Assembly (NCBI GenBank): GCA_020746105.1
Contig: CM036658.1
Coordinates: 32,017,099-32,081,098, forward strand
Reading direction: 5' to 3'
DNA from: Trogon surrucura
Lineage: Eukaryota > Chordata > Aves > Trogoniformes > Trogonidae
DNA length: 64,000 nucleotides
The first letter of the stretch is position 1. The number at the start of each line of letters is the position of its first letter. The notes below the pieces were generated by a model. The model did no database searches. It was not told the DNA's origin and was given only the letters and a program-made list of their open reading frames with translations. The translations under genes and the position numbers were made by a program. Below are positions 46,665 to 60,100 of this stretch, piece after piece.

Positions 46665-48106
46665 AAAGATCATCAAGTCCAATCCCCCTGCCAGAGCAGG
46701 AACGCCTAGATTATGCTACATAGGAATGTGTCCAGGCAGGTCTTGAATGTCTCCAGAGAAGGAGACTCCACAACCTCCCTGGGCAGCCTGTTCCAGTGTT
46801 CCGTCACCCTCACTGAGAAGAAGTTTCTTCTCGAGTTTAAGCGAAACCTCGTATGTTGAAGTTTCAGCCCATTACCCCTTGTCCTATCATTGGTTGTCAC
46901 CGAGAAGAGCCTGGCTCCATCCTCGTGACACTCACCCTTGATATATTTGTAAACATTAATGAGGTCACCCCTCAGTCTCCTCTTCTCCAAACTAAAGTCC
47001 CCCAGCTCCCTCAGTCTTTTCTCATAAGGGAGATGTTCCACTCCCTTCATCATCCTAGTTGCCCTGTGCTGGACTCTCTCCAGCACTTCCCTGTCTTTCT
47101 TGAACTGAGGGGCCCAGAACTGGACACAATACTCCAGATGGGGTCTCACCAGGACAGAGTAGAGGGGAAGGAGAACCTCTCTCGACCTACTAACCACCCC
47201 CTTTCTAATACACCCCAGGATGCCATTGGCCTTCCTGGCCACAAGGGCACAGTGCTGGCTCATGGTCATCCTGCTGTCCACAAAGACTCCCAGGTCCCTT
47301 TCCCCTGCGCTGCTCTCTAATAAGTCATTCCCCAACTTATACTGGAACCTGGTGTTTTTCCTACCCGGATGCAAGACTCTACATTTACCCTTGTTATATT
47401 TCATTAAATTTGTCCCCGCCCAACGCTCCAGCCTCTCCAGATCTCGCTGGATGACAGCATAGCCTTCTGGCGTGTCAGCCACTCCTCCCAGCTTGGTGTC
47501 ATCAGCAAACTTGCTGATAGTACTCTCTAGTCCCTCATCCAAGTCATCGATGAATATATTGAATAATACTGGTCCCAGTACCAACCCTTGAGGCACTCCA
47601 CTGGATACAGGCCTCCAACCAGACTCCGCCCCATTGACCACGACTCTTTGGCTTCTTCCCCTTAGCCAGTTCACAGTCCACCTCACTACCCGAGAGTCTA
47701 GACCACACTTCCTCAGTTTAGCAGCAAGGATGCTGTGGGAGACTGTGTCAAATGCTTTACTGAAGTCAAGGTAGACCACATCCACCGCTCTGCCATTATC
47801 TATCCACCTTGTTATATCCTCATAAAAGGCTGTGAGGTTAGTCAAGCACAAGTTCCCCTTGGTGAAGCCATGTTGACTGTCTCTAACGACCCTCTTATCC
47901 TTGATATGCCTTAAGATGGCACCAAGGATAAGTCGTTCCATCACTTTCCCAGGGATGGAGGTGAGGCTGACCAGTCTATAGTTACCCGGGTCCTCCTTCT
48001 TGCCCTTTTTGAAGACTGGAGTGACATTTGCTTCCCTCCAATCCTCAGGCACCTCTCCTGTCTCCCAAGACTTGGTAAAGATGATGGAGAGTGGTCTAGC
48101 AATGAT
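46665..48106 (-). mobile_element. CR1 LINE body (RT core to 3' UTR)
   Basis: The main part of a minus-strand CR1 whose tail lies at 44008-44063, beyond the retrovirus. It begins with the remaining 3' UTR (about 40 bases), then a long uninterrupted ORF2 segment, and is 5'-truncated near 48106 within the pre-RT region ([13 protein letters not shown]). Original length about 1.5 kb. Same young subfamily as 17922-19029. Confidence 0.95.
46706..48052 (-). CDS. CR1 ORF2 reverse transcriptase, 5'-truncated
   Basis: 448 uninterrupted codons cover the RT core and C-terminal domain of CR1 ORF2. Order: [15 protein letters not shown] (residues 3-17, fingers), [13 protein letters not shown] (61-73), [10 protein letters not shown] (94-103, first catalytic Asp), SGVPQG (151-156), FADD (182-185, catalytic pair), [20 protein letters not shown] (about 317-336), and a C-terminus like that at 18018. 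The natural stop is followed by a 3' UTR of about 97 bases once the retrovirus is removed. The endonuclease domain is absent. The listed start is the first Met; the frame is open upstream to about 48100. The retrovirus lies outside the coding part, so it does not break this frame. Confidence 0.9.
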   Translation of the reverse strand: MPEDWREANVTPVFKKGKKEDPGNYRLVSLTSIPGKVMERLILGAILRHIKDKRVVRDSQHGFTKGNLCLTNLTAFYEDITRWIDNGRAVDVVYLDFSKAFDTVSHSILAAKLRKCGLDSRVVRWTVNWLRGRSQRVVVNGAESGWRPVSSGVPQGLVLGPVLFNIFIDDLDEGLESTISKFADDTKLGGVADTPEGYAVIQRDLERLERWAGTNLMKYNKGKCRVLHPGRKNTRFQYKLGNDLLESSAGERDLGVFVDSRMTMSQHCALVARKANGILGCIRKGVVSRSREVLLPLYSVLVRPHLEYCVQFWAPQFKKDREVLERVQHRATRMMKGVEHLPYEKRLRELGDFSLEKRRLRGDLINVYKYIKGECHEDGARLFSVTTNDRTRGNGLKLQHTRFRLNSRRNFFSVRVTEHWNRLPREVVESPSLETFKTCLDTFLCSII

Positions 48107-49689
48107 CAGGAGACCTTCATTCTTTCTTCTGGCAGAGGTCAGATATAGTCATGGGATGGATAACGATAAGATAGCTCATCAACTTAAAATAGTCTTCAGC
48201 AATGCTTCGTTTGGTCTAGATTGTACTTAAGCCTAAATATGTGTTATTAATTTTATTTTACTTATATGTTCCTGCAAAACTGCAAACATGTTACTTCTGT
48301 TGTTAGCTAAACTTACCTTTAAGTACAATCAAAATGCTCACCATCTTTGCTAGCCAAATTCTTGTTTTCAGTGAAAAACTTGTATAAGAAATGCAAGACC
48401 AATTCCTCTTCCTAGCAAATGGCATTTTCACACCCATGCTGCAGCTTGAAAACTTCCTTCTAGGTTATTGTCTGAAGAGTGGGACCTGGTTTCCCTCTCA
48501 TGGTTCAGGAGTGTGCACGGAGTGGGCATGCCAGTGAGTTCCAGAGATGCGACCTGCATAGGTGTCCTGAAGTCACTCCACAGTGCGATGCACGGGCGAA
48601 ATCATTGTCAGTCATTGCTCAGACACTTCATAATAACCTCCAACTAACAGCTAAAAAAATGTGGATCAGAAACCCAGCTCTAAGAATCATCCTCCCCAGC
48701 CAGGAGACAGAAATAGTACTTTGTTGTCTATGACAACAAATAATCACAAAACAGTTCCAGTACCTGGAGCACTGATGGTCTGTCTATAAGGCAAATATTA
48801 AGTCATTTTTCTTTACCCGCTAAACAACCCTAGAGTACAGGAGCATGGTGTACTTTGGAACTGAAATTTACTATCTATTTCTGCAAAAATCTGGCGTAAT
48901 ATAGGCCAAAGAAATAATGGCATGCTTGACAAGTGATCTTTAAAACATTTTCTGAGGCTGTTCATTTTCCAGCAACCTTTTCACATTTGATTAATATTCC
49001 TTCCTGTTTTCTGGTTCAGAACATTGCTTCTTTGAGCTGCAGTGGATCTAAATCTGAAAGTAAGAAAAACCAAACCAACATTTTAATCTGAGGAAAACTA
49101 TCAATTATTTTCATATCTTGGGTTTATCATGTAGGTTGTCAAGACACAATAGAGCTATGGTTGTAGTTTTTTTATATGATGAAAGAAAAACAAAAGGAAA
49201 AAGAAGCTGTAGTTTTTCGTGCTAAACTTGCTTTGCAGATGAACGCCCTGTAGCCATCCCAAAAACAGCGGGTCAAATATTCTTGGATTATGTTCAGCTA
49301 TCTATGAGAGCACAAGAGTTCATTCAAAATACTTTGTAAAAGAAAACAGAAGACAAATTCATTTAGAAGGGATCATAGAATTTCCCTTGGTTAAAGCCAT
49401 GTAGTAATAACCCACAGAATACATTGAATCTAGCAGAATACCTGACACTTTTCCCCACTGGAGGCATTAACAATACTTTTCCAAACATTTGCTGATAAGG
49501 CTGATGTAATCTTTCAGTTACCTGGAAATGCCTTAGACACAGTGGCTTGTCTATATGTATCATTTAGGGGATAAAGCACTGTATGGCTACAAAAAGCTTA
49601 TTACAAACCCCAGCATGAAGTTGCACATGCTCCTGAGGTGCAGTCTAAATAGGAAGATGGTGTCTAGGAACATGTGGAGTTTCCATAAG
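48107..49689. other. Unique DNA, nothing recognised
   Basis: No gene or repeat was recognised. A GC-richer patch is at 48480-48620. No start/stop structure stands out. Confidence 0.5.
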
Positions 49690-50466
49690 GAATGTCAAAA
49701 TGCCGAGTCTTGCGCTTTGGCTACAACAACCCCCAGCAGCGCTACAGGCTTGAGGAGGAGTGGCTGGAGAGCTGCCAGGCAGAGAGGGACCTGGGGGTGT
49801 TGGTGGACCGCCAGTTGAACATGAGCCAGCAGTGTGCCCAGGTGGCCAAGAAGGCCAAGAGCATCCTGGCCTGTATTAGGAGTAGTGTGGCCAGTAGGAG
49901 CATGGAGGTGATCGTGCCCCTGTGCTCAGCTTTGGTGAGGCTGCACCTTGAGTACTGTGTCCAGTTTTGAGCCCCTCACTACTAGAGGGACACTGAGGTG
50001 CTGGAGAGGGTACAGAAGTGGATGCCAAGCTGGTAAAGGATTTGGAGCATGTGTCGTACGAGGAACACCTGAGGGATCTGGGACTGTTTAGCCTGGAGAA
50101 GAGGAGATTGAGGGGAGACCTTATCACTCTCTACAACAACCTGAAAGGAGGTTGTAGTGAGACGGGGGTTGGTCTGTTCTCCCTGGTGGTGAGTGATAGA
50201 AGGAGAAATGGCCTCAAATTGCACCCAGGGAGATTCAGGTTGGGTGTTAGGAAGAATTTCTTTACTGAAAGGGTTGTCAGACATTGGAACAGGCTGCCCA
50301 GGGAGGTGGTTGAGTCACCGTCCCTGGAGGTGTTTAAGAGATGGGTAGATGTCGTGCTGAGGGACATGGTTTAGTGGTGTTAAGAGGACTAGGACAAAAG
50401 TTGGGGTTGATGATCTTGAAGATCTCTTCCAACAGAAACTGTTTTATGGTTCCATAATTCTATGAT
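49690..50466 (+). mobile_element. 5'-truncated CR1 LINE
   Basis: A plus-strand CR1 holding the C-terminal part of ORF2 and the 3' UTR. Frames: 49692-49970 ([17 protein letters not shown] to HLEYCVQF, then a TGA where Trp is expected) and 50018-50374 ([20 protein letters not shown] to [15 protein letters not shown]). A small frame disruption near 49970-50018 separates them. The tail is at about 50440-50466 (ttccataattctatgatcc). It is of a different subfamily from the copy at 46665, with the 'gacatggtttagtgg' 3' UTR. Confidence 0.93.
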
Positions 50467-50558
50467 CCTACCTGCTCTGAGATACAGTTGGAATATCCTA
50501 GTTTTGAATTAAAGCTCCCTTCTGACAGCAATGGTCATTAATCTTTGGAATTAAGAAA

Positions 50559-50586
50559 AAAACCAAACCAAACCAAACCAAACAAC
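50559..50586. repeat. (AAACC)n microsatellite
   Basis: About five pentanucleotide AACCA units following a short A-run, 90 bases downstream of a CR1 tail. Confidence 0.85.
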
Positions 50587-53500
50587 AAGGCTTGCACTGT
50601 GATATATTGGCATAGGATTGAGTGTATTGGCTTGTTTGTTTAAAAACTCAAATGAATAACTTCCTTGACTGTCACTCCTTGGCATAGGCTGCTGTTGATT
50701 TTTTTATTCCCTAGTCTTGTTTTTAAGGAACTTTTGTTCCCTGTCTCACCAGATTTGATCCAGAAATTAGTAGTGTAAAAAGAAATTGCTCCTTCAACTT
50801 CAAATAGTACTGGAAAAGATTCATGTTGGGACTGCTGTGTCTTTTAAAATAGTTTGTCTCTTGCTTTTCTACACTGCTATAATTCAGAAATTTTTACATT
50901 ACATTTGGTGGTGATTGAACCCTGTGTAAAAAATAATATGCCCATGTAAAAAATAGTGCGTCCATGGAATATTTGACTAAGATCCTGTTATAGGTGTTTG
51001 AATTCAGCAGGCATCAGCTGAAGTTAGGCATTAATCACACAAACACATATCTAAGGAAAATTTCCATAGGAGTATGTAAAGGAGCAAAATTAGTCCTATT
51101 TTCCGTCCCTGGGCAGATTCCAAAACTCCAAGGAGATGGAAAAGAAGATTATAGGATTTATAAAAAGTCAATAAAATGAGAGGGTTGTAGAACAGCATCT
51201 TCATGAATTAAGAAGGCTGAAAAAATTCTTTAAGATAATATTAGCACAGAGAAAGGACATTTACATATTTTAAAATTGTATTTGGAACCTTTTTATATGC
51301 CCCTAATAGTTCCTCTTTCTTAATTGTTCATCTGGTTGTGCACTGAGCATGGCTCTACCTGTGTTTTGTCAGATACCCACCAAGCAAATGTCAGGGTATA
51401 TCCTTTCAGAGTCAGAAACCTGTTGTTAGCTAGTTTGCTATTACTGTTTGCTGTGATGAAAATGAAGTAGATTGTGCATTGTAATAAATGAATAGCTGTT
51501 TAAGGTCTTCACAGTTGTTGTTAAAGCTGTCTGTAATGCCCACACATGATCCCATGGAAACAGTAAAATTTAATAGCAGCTACTCTGGCTCCATTACTAT
51601 GTGCATGATGAAGTTATGCAATGAAGCTTAACAGTTCCTCTATTTCAGGAATAGTGCTAAAGCACAACAGTTGCCAAGTCCTGCTTGTAGATATCCCTCC
51701 CATCAGATTTCCCTCTGTCTTAAATTTCCCTGGGAATCTCAAATATTTTTTCTTAGTCATGTTATAGGTCAAACTAAACCATCTGGTAAATAGAAGCGAA
51801 ACTGAATTTTCTACTAAAATCCAAATAAAGGCAGTATACACTCTCATTGTGCTTGAGGGATGGTAAATGGCACTCAGCAGTATGAAAGAGTTGAAAGAAT
51901 CCTCATTATGCCTGGGAGCATCAATACGGCCTTTCTCAACACGAACTACCACAGTTTTGTCACTAAGCATGAATCAGTCTGAAAGTACCTGAGCCTCCTA
52001 TGTTGGGCAGCACGTCAATAAAATGGTGTCTGTAAGAGGGATGCAGCACCCGGTCCTCACCCCAGGGCTTTTTCCTCAAGCAATTGACTTGCACCCAGCC
52101 CTACTGGCTCTCTGTTCTGACTACCAGTCCACAGGACTGCAAATTGCAGGTATCCGTCCTCCATGTGTTGTCCTTCCACCCTGCTCTGTGAAGAGCTGCC
52201 TACTTCAGGCTGTCTGCTGGTCAGTCAGTCACAAGTGTCTTGGTTTATATTCATTGGAAAACATCAGAATAAGGTAGCACATTCCTAGGAAGTTCAATGG
52301 TGCTGTAAGCCTTTGTGCATCAATTTGTGCTTGAAAAAATTCTATTTGATGTAACACAACAATAACTAGGATGTAAACTGCATTTTAGAAATTCATCTTC
52401 TCTCTTGGGAACTTTGGCCTCTGAGCACTTTAAGAACTACCAGAAATTATTTCACCAACTTTATTTACTGGAGACATCTGAAACTTACTTTCCTTCCCCT
52501 ACTGTTTTCAGCTTTTGATTCATTATGGCAATCTGCATTTGGGAATTCTCATTTCTTCAGTACTAGTTTGTAAATCCACAGAGATGTGCCAGCAACTTTA
52601 CAGTGGTTTATACTGCAGCCAGCAATAGAAAGAGACAGCAGAGAAAGGTGTAGAATTGGCTGTTAAGGATGATTGAATGGTTAAAGCTATCACCCAGGCT
52701 GTGATGTTAGAAATCAATATCTGACATGGTGATTTCAAATCCAGTAGATAAAGACACAATAATTGCGATATCAAGTGCAAATACAAAGGAGACTCTTTAA
52801 TACCCTCTAGTACCACCCCAAGACTGAGCAGTGGATGGCAGTGTTAAGAAAAATCTGAAGTTCAGAGGCAGGAAAAGGTGTTGTAAAATTGTGTGCTCTA
52901 TAAGAAGAGCACATCCACTGTTTTTTGCACAATTCACCTTTCTTCAGCCTGTCAGCTTCCATATATGTAAATGAAGAGCTGTTGTTTCTACATAGCAAAA
53001 GCATAGCCAAGGTACAACTTTATGGCTTGGACAATACCTGCTTGCCTCATTTTACCAAAGAAAAACACAAAACGTTAATGCTCAAATGGCAGACATCACT
53101 TCACACTTCACAGCAGTTGCTGAGTTCAGCGTGCTTCCTTACCACTCTAGAGCAGTTTGGTTCCTATGACCTTTCCCACTCTCACCTTTGTTTTTATCTT
53201 TAAATCTTAACAGAATTACTTATTTCTATTCACAGATTTAGGACTTAGGAAGTTTTGACATAGTTCTGTGAGAGAGGGGAAAAAGTAAAGGCAATATGAA
53301 TTGTAGAATTGATTCTGCCTAAATCAGAGATTTTCAGCAAGTGATCAGTGGTTCTGTAGGCACTGATGTACAACTTCTAAGGCCATGTGAAAAATAGTGG
53401 AAAGCTTCCTTTTTTTTTCTTTTTTGAAACAAATGAAGAAAATGTCTCCCAAAAAATGAAGAAAAAGGAGAAGAAAAAAAAAAGAAAAGAAAAATCCTTA

Positions 53501-54962
53501 AATGCCATCCAGATTTCTTACCCCTAATAATGTCTAAAAGGTACTATAATGTTTGTAGGGTCACAGGTAAAAAAAAATGCCAAAAACACAACAAAAAATG
53601 AGTTCAAATCAACTGACTCTACATGCTTTCTGTTCAAGAGCTAGTTGGTACGTAGCAGCAAAATTTCTGTCACTTTGCAGCAACGACCTTTTTCCATATT
53701 AAAAGAATAATTTTCCCCTTGGGGTGACTTGTTTCTATCACTGCAAATTTTGGACAAGAAGTTTTAGAAACTGCTTACATGAAGGTTCTGGAAAAATGCT
53801 GAAGTAATACAGTAATTCCTCCTCCATGCTCTGCCTGGGAAATGTCATTCAGGTTCTCTGTGCATGGCAGCCCGAAAGCACTTCTCTATTAATTAGACAC
53901 TGCTGGTGGGAAGGAAGGATGCAAAGACTTTATGCTATTGGTTTCAGGTGCCTCTGTCTTGAGTCTGATGAAATCGGTGTGATTTTACAGGTGCCCACAC
54001 AGCCAAGATTCAGCTTCCCAATGGAAATGGTACAGATTGTGTTACAGGAACTTGAGCTGCTCCACAGTTCTAGTGTTATAAAGTTATCATGAAGAACTGG
54101 GAGGCTGGGTTTTGGTTTTTTTTTCATTTATTTATTTCAAAGGAAATTAATGAGCATAGTCTCTTGCAAAGATATTTCTCTTGACATAGTATCATTGCTG
54201 TCTAGGGAAGAACTGAATGCATTAAAGATCATTTTGTTTTGCTCTTTTTTTTTTTTTTCCCCAGTAGCGATCATTATTTATCGGTATGAATTTTTAAAGT
54301 TGATCCTTACAAGATAAATCTCAGATCTGCTATTGGAGAAAAGGGTTTGTGCCAGTATCTTTACTTGCATTAGGGAATATTATCTGCAAGAATTCAGACA
54401 ATTTGATTCAACAGAAGCTCTGCTGGTGAGATTGGATTGCAAGGAAAGCCAAAAAATTGCAAGCAGGCTTTACTTTCTTCCCTAAAGGTAAGCTTTTTTG
54501 TCCTGTCACTCTCAACTCTCTGATAGCAAGTGATGGAAGAATATCTCCAGCACAAATCTCCTGCAGCCAGTTCAACTTCACTCTTGTATTTAGTGATGTG
54601 GACTGAAAAGTGCTAGACTTTTTTTTTTTCCCTTTAAAAAGAAAAGAAGCTACTCTAGAGAGATGCATTTGCTGTTGATAAAAACAGAGTGATTAATTTA
54701 CATGTACAGCTGCCTTCGAGGCTGACAGTCATCCACTTGACAGGATAGAGCAGTCGGATCTACCAGAAATGAATATTTCATAGCAAAACTTGGCTCTTTT
54801 GGATAAACAGAGGAGAGGTGCTGGTGGCAGCACTGCCATAGGCCAACTTCTGTCAGAAAAAATAATTGCCCTGAGTGGAAATGAGCTTTGTAGCACGTAA
54901 ATGGCCTTTGCTACACCACCCTTTAGCTAAGAAGTCTTGAGTCTGTTATTTTGATCTGACTA
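50587..54962. other. Unique DNA, nothing recognised
   Basis: No gene or mobile element was recognised. An A/G-rich stretch lies at 53430-53500 and a T-run at 54246-54258. Frames reach about 118 codons (51614-51970, minus) with no recognisable domain. Confidence 0.5.
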
Positions 54963-55966
54963 CTGGATGAGGGAAAGGCTATGAATGTTGTCTACTTGGA
55001 CTTTATACTGAAGTCTTCATCACACCGTCCCACAGCATTCTCCTGGAGAAACTGCTTGCTCATGGTTTGGACAGGTGTACACTTCACTGGATGAAAAACT
55101 GGCCAGATGGTCAAGCTCAAAGAGTGGTAGTGAATGGAGTTAAATCCAGCTGCTGGCCAGTCATAAGTGGTCCTTCCCAGCACCCAGTATTGGGGCCAGT
55201 TCTGTTTAATATCTTTGTCAGTTACCTGGACAAGGGGATCAAGTGCACCCTCAGGAAATTTGCATAAAACACCAAGCTGGGTGGGAATATTGATCTGCTG
55301 GAGGGTAGGAAGGCTCTATAGAGGGATCTGGAGAGGCTGGATTGATGGGCCGAGGCCAGTCATTTGGGGTTCAACAAGGCCAAGCGGTAGGTCCTGCACA
55401 TGGGTCACAACAACCCCCTGTAATATTACAGGCTTAGGAAGAGAGACTGGAGAACTGCCTGGAGGAAAAGGACCCTGGAGTGTTGATGGACAGCCATGTG
55501 ACCCCGCAGTGTGCCCAGGTGGCCAGCAAGACCAGGAGCCTCTTGGCCTTGGTCAGAAATAGTGTGGCCAGCAGAACTATGGCAGTGATTGTTCACTGCA
55601 CTTCGCACTAGTGAGGCCATATCTTGAATTCTGTGCTCAGTTTTGGGCCCCTCATGACAAGGACGACACTGAGGTGCTGAAGCATGTCCAGAAGCAATGA
55701 AGGTGGTGAAGGGTCTTGTGAACAGATCTTATGAGGAGCAGCTGAGGGAACTGAAGTTGTTCAGCCTGGACAAAAGGAGGTTGAGGGGAGACCTTGTCAC
55801 TTTCTGCACCTACTTGAAAGGTGGTGCCAGGTGGGGTTTGTTCTTTTCTCCCAAGTAACAAGTGATAGGACAAGAGGAAATGGTCTCAAGTTGCCACAGG
55901 AGAGGTTTAGATCAGACATTAGGAAAAAATTCTTCACAAAAAGGGATGTCAAGCATTGGAACAGGC
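54963..55966 (+). mobile_element. CR1 LINE, outer copy (part 1)
   Basis: This plus-strand CR1 starts in the RT core (about 54990 has the degenerate NVVYLDF-like region) and runs through RT and the C-terminal domain. Examples: [16 protein letters not shown] near 55105-55150, then a TAA inside the catalytic-box region near 55265. Many stops and shifts. It breaks off at 'ggaacaggc' (55966), and the remaining 3' end is at 57037-57192, so a second CR1 is inserted in it. Confidence 0.88.
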
Positions 55967-57036
55967 AATTGTTGAAGGGAAGAAGTCAGCGAGTTGTGTC
56001 AATGGGGCAGAGTCTAGTTGGAGGCCTGTGACTAGTGGGATCCCTCAGGGGTCAGTGCTTGGGCCGGTGCTTTTTAATATGTTTATCAATGACCTGGATG
56101 AGGGATTAGAGAGTGTTGTCAGCAAGTTTGCTGATGATACGAAACTGGAAGAAGTGGTTGACACACCAGAAGGCTGTGCAGCCATTCAGAGAGACCTGGA
56201 CAGACTGGAGGGCTGGGCAGGGAGAAATCTTAAGCGGTTCAACAAGTGCAAGTGTAGAATTTTGCACTTGCAAAAGAATAACCCCATGTGCCAGTATAGG
56301 TGGGGGACTGACCTGCTGGACACCAGCACAAGGGAAAGGGACCTGGGGGTTCTAGTGGACAGCAGGATGACCATGAGCCAGCAATGTGCCCTCGTGGCCA
56401 AGAAGGCCAATGGCATCCTGGGGTGTATTACAAGGGGAGTAGCAAGTAGGTCGAAAGAGGTCAAGACGGGTCCTCCTTCCCCTCTACTCTGCCCTGGTGA
56501 GGCCACATCTGGAATCTTGTGTCCAGTTCTGGGCCCCTCAGCTCAAGAGAGTCAGGGAACTGCTTGAGAGAGTCCAGCGCAGAGCCACAAAGATGATGAA
56601 GGGAGTGGAACATCTGCCTTCTGAGGAAAGGCTGAAGGAGCTGGGTCTCTTTAGCTTGGAGAAGAGGAGGCTGAGGGGTGACCTCACTAATGTTTATAAA
56701 TATGTCAAGGGGGAGTGTGAGGAGGACGGAGCCAGGCTCTTTTCAGCGGCATCCATTGACAGGACAAGGGGCAATGGGTGCAAGTTGGAACATAGAAAGT
56801 TCTATAAAAATATTAGAAAAAACTTTTTCACAGTGAGGGTGACAGAGCACTGGAACAGGCTCCCCTGGGAGGTTGTGGAATCTCCTTCTCTGGAGACATT
56901 CAAAACCCGCCTGGACATGTTCCTGTGCGCTCTACTGTAGGTGATCCTGCTCTGGTAGGTGGATTGGACTAGATGATCTTTCGAGGTCCCTTCCAACCTG
57001 TAACACTCAGTGTGACTCTATGTGTGTAAGTCTGTG
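55967..57036 (+). mobile_element. CR1 LINE nested inside another CR1
   Basis: A 5'-truncated CR1, same orientation as its host copy, beginning in the ENWLKGRSQ region. Its frame 55956-56567 carries [20 protein letters not shown] and FADD. It is shifted near 56460 and continues in frame 56497-56940 to a natural stop ([20 protein letters not shown]). The 3' UTR (gtagatgatcctgc... type) and a degenerate tail end near 57036. The sequence is close to the copy at 17922-19029, and the two are truncated at almost the same ORF2 position. Confidence 0.9.
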
Positions 57037-57192
57037 TGCCCTGGAAAATAGTTGAGTCACCGTCACTGGAGGTATTTAAAAGCTGTGTAGATGAGGTGCT
57101 TAGAGACATGGTTTAGTGATGTACCTGGAATTGCTGAGTTAACAGTTGCAGTGATCTTAAACGTCTTTTCCAACTTTGATGATTCTATGAAT
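57037..57192 (+). mobile_element. CR1 LINE, outer copy (part 2, 3' end)
   Basis: The outer CR1 resumes with 'tgccctggaaaatagttgagtcaccg', which directly follows 'ggaacaggc' of 55966 in normal CR1 order. The 3' UTR 'gagacatggtttagtgatg' and a tail (gattctatgaat) at 57181-57192 follow. It belongs to the same subfamily as 49690-50466. Confidence 0.88.
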
Positions 57193-60100
57193 ATACGATT
57201 TTCTTTTACGATATAAGCTATTTTGTGAGATCCAAGATATTAGCACCTATTTCCTTGAAAGAAATTAATATGATTTTTGTAGTAATGTTCTATATGGTAT
57301 AAAAAGTTTCAAATGTAGCATGATAACTTTGTCACCCTGAAGGACATGATAATCAAGGCCTTTTTTTTTAGTTAAGGAAGGTGTTGGGTGACTAAGTACA
57401 GTTGGAAGCGATAACTTGTCTACTAAGTCTAAAACAGAGAAAGTGTCTACAAAACATCACTGAGTGAACTCTGTTATAGCTATAGTTATTTTTGTTCATT
57501 ATTATGTTTTGTGTATCCATATTGTTCTTACATTAACTATATCACTTTTTCAGCTGTATGAGTTAACTCTTAACAGTAGCTCCTTAAATTTTCTTAATGA
57601 GTAATCAGAAATTGAGTAAAGTATATACATATGCACCTAATTAAGTGTTAAACCACCTTAAATGAATACTTGAATTCCTGCATAGGGAATGGAGTCCCTA
57701 ACTTAGAAATACACATTTTTTGAAGTCTGGTATTCCACAGGATACTATATGTTATCAAACTACTGCAGACACAACCACAATTTTTTGCTTAAAATACAAG
57801 TAAGCAATTTCTTCAGTTTTCTGATATCAGAATCATCCAGGAATTTTCTATGAATCTGAGTTAAAAAAAGTCATATTTAAATCTCCCTGGTGGCTTGCTG
57901 AATGTGAATCAACATTGTAGAAGGTGTAACCAGGACATTATTTTTTTCTGATCTACACATCCAAAGTTCAATCATTACCATTTATTTCTTTACCAGAAAA
58001 ATCAAGATAGATTGTGATAAGGATGTTTCTTCCAAGACGTTCCGTTAACTGAAAATCTAGGTCTAGCACAGCCCCTTTTTAACAACTAGGTCACAACATT
58101 CCTGGCTTGATTCGTTGTTCGTCTACTGTTTTCCAGAAAAATGAACCATGCAATCAGATTTATGTACTTATTACATAAAAATTAAAAACTCACTAGTTGT
58201 CAGAGACACCTCTTATATTATGCCATCAACAAACAGAAAATCAACAAATTTAGCAGAATGTTTAAGTGATTCTAATCTCTCAAAGAGGGGGCAAAACTCG
58301 CCCTCTTTAATTTGTAGAAGTCAATTGCTGTCAAAAGAAAAACAACAAATGTAATTCTCTGTTTCCCCTATATGTTATAACTGAATTAGTTAGTTTCAGA
58401 TTCTGCTAGCTTTCCTCATGCAATTAAGTTTTCAGTCTGTCAGTAGTCATGTACAGCTGAGTAGGAATATGAGAGGAGGTGTGGTAGTAATCACTAGTAA
58501 CAAGGATTTCTTTTCATTGGTAACATAAATAAAAAAGCATTGTGTGTTTAACATTTTGCACTCCAGTTGTCAAAAGTTTTAAAATATTACCCAGAAAAAA
58601 AAAAAATTTCTCTCTCTCATTCTCCCTCAGTTACATTTGTCTGTCTTCGGGTGGACACCAATCAAGGTAGCATTCGGTGCAAAACGCAAAGAAAAGAAAA
58701 GGGAATTCAGAAAGTTAAATAATTGTATAGCAAATCTCAACAATATTAATATTGCTTCTTTTGAGGCTATTAAAAAATGAACAAATCTTGTAGAAATTAT
58801 TTTCTTATAGGTGGAACTATTGTTCCTTGACTTGTGCCTGAAGTACAACAGATTTGGCTGAAAAAGTGTCCTCTATTCATCTCCTTTGCAGTAATTGTGT
58901 GCTCAGGCTTTAGGAACAGCAATGTAAATATAGAAGTCTATATCATTTGTAGCAAATGCAGATGTTGTAGCACATATTTTTTCTCATGTAAAGCAAAACT
59001 TATCTGGTTTCCTAGGTCCTTATCCTAGGTACATTGTGAGATTAATTATAGTTCTTCTGAACATTCTAAGAGGAGAGAGGGATAAGAAAACATATTGAGT
59101 ATTATGCTTTTTAAGACTCAGAGGATAATGTGGAGAAATGTTCCAGTATGCTTATTCAATAGTATCTACTGCTCCACCATAAGCACCTAAACTTATTTTC
59201 GGGGGAAAAATGAACAGACACACCTGAGACCTTTCCTTCTGAGTGTGTCTTTGTTTTGGCTGTCCCTGTTGTCTCTGCTTCTGTCCCTTAAGACACAGCG
59301 TGAGCTCAGCACTACCTTCTGCAATGACTCATGTAAAGGAAGAATGAGCTGCTCCATTTCTCTTCTCCTTCTCCGGTACTCTTACATAGCTACATTCATA
59401 ATATAACAGTATTCATGTATAATTTTAAAGACTGACTAAAAGAGTAAGAACGAACAAGATAGAAAATGTTTGTTTTTTTTTCTTTCCATAAGAGAACTAT
59501 CATGGGCAAAGACCGTTTTTTGATTTGTTCTAGCACAGTTTCTGCATCGAAGAGATGCCTTCAGGTCAGAGACAGCTATTTCAGAAAAAGATGCTGGCAG
59601 TATTAGATCAGGACTTCCATAAGTGAAGTCACATGAGTCATTGTGGAAGAAAATACTCGTTAATGGGGCAGGTGCTGGTCTCAGAACTCACTAGGGTTTT
59701 CATTTAACTTGGAAAAAGCAAAAGTCTCAGAATTACATTTTTAAAAATAATATAAAGTTTTCAGAGTGATATGTTAGACAAATGCATTCTCCTGCCCTCC
59801 GAGTGTTGTTAGCCAGAATATCATTGATTTCTTTGACAACAGAATTATAAAAACTGTGGTGAGAACTGTAGTAATGATAGATGACAAGTTATGAGGGAAA
59901 TGTAAATTACTAAATACTGATTAAGTGTTGAGAAGCAGACGAAAGGTTTTGTACCTCCAGAGAAAGATAAGAGTAGGGTAATGACTACAAACTGATATGA
60001 GGAAAGAATAAATTTGGAATTGTTGAGTGCTACTAAGAACGGTCAACTTGACCCTTTGTCTCTCAAGGAAAGTGACAGAAGACTTAAGATTGTCACTCAC

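Noticed and set aside
46853..47320. 155-codon plus-strand frame
   Set aside because: Antisense to the CR1 RT frame at 46706-48052; no independent evidence.
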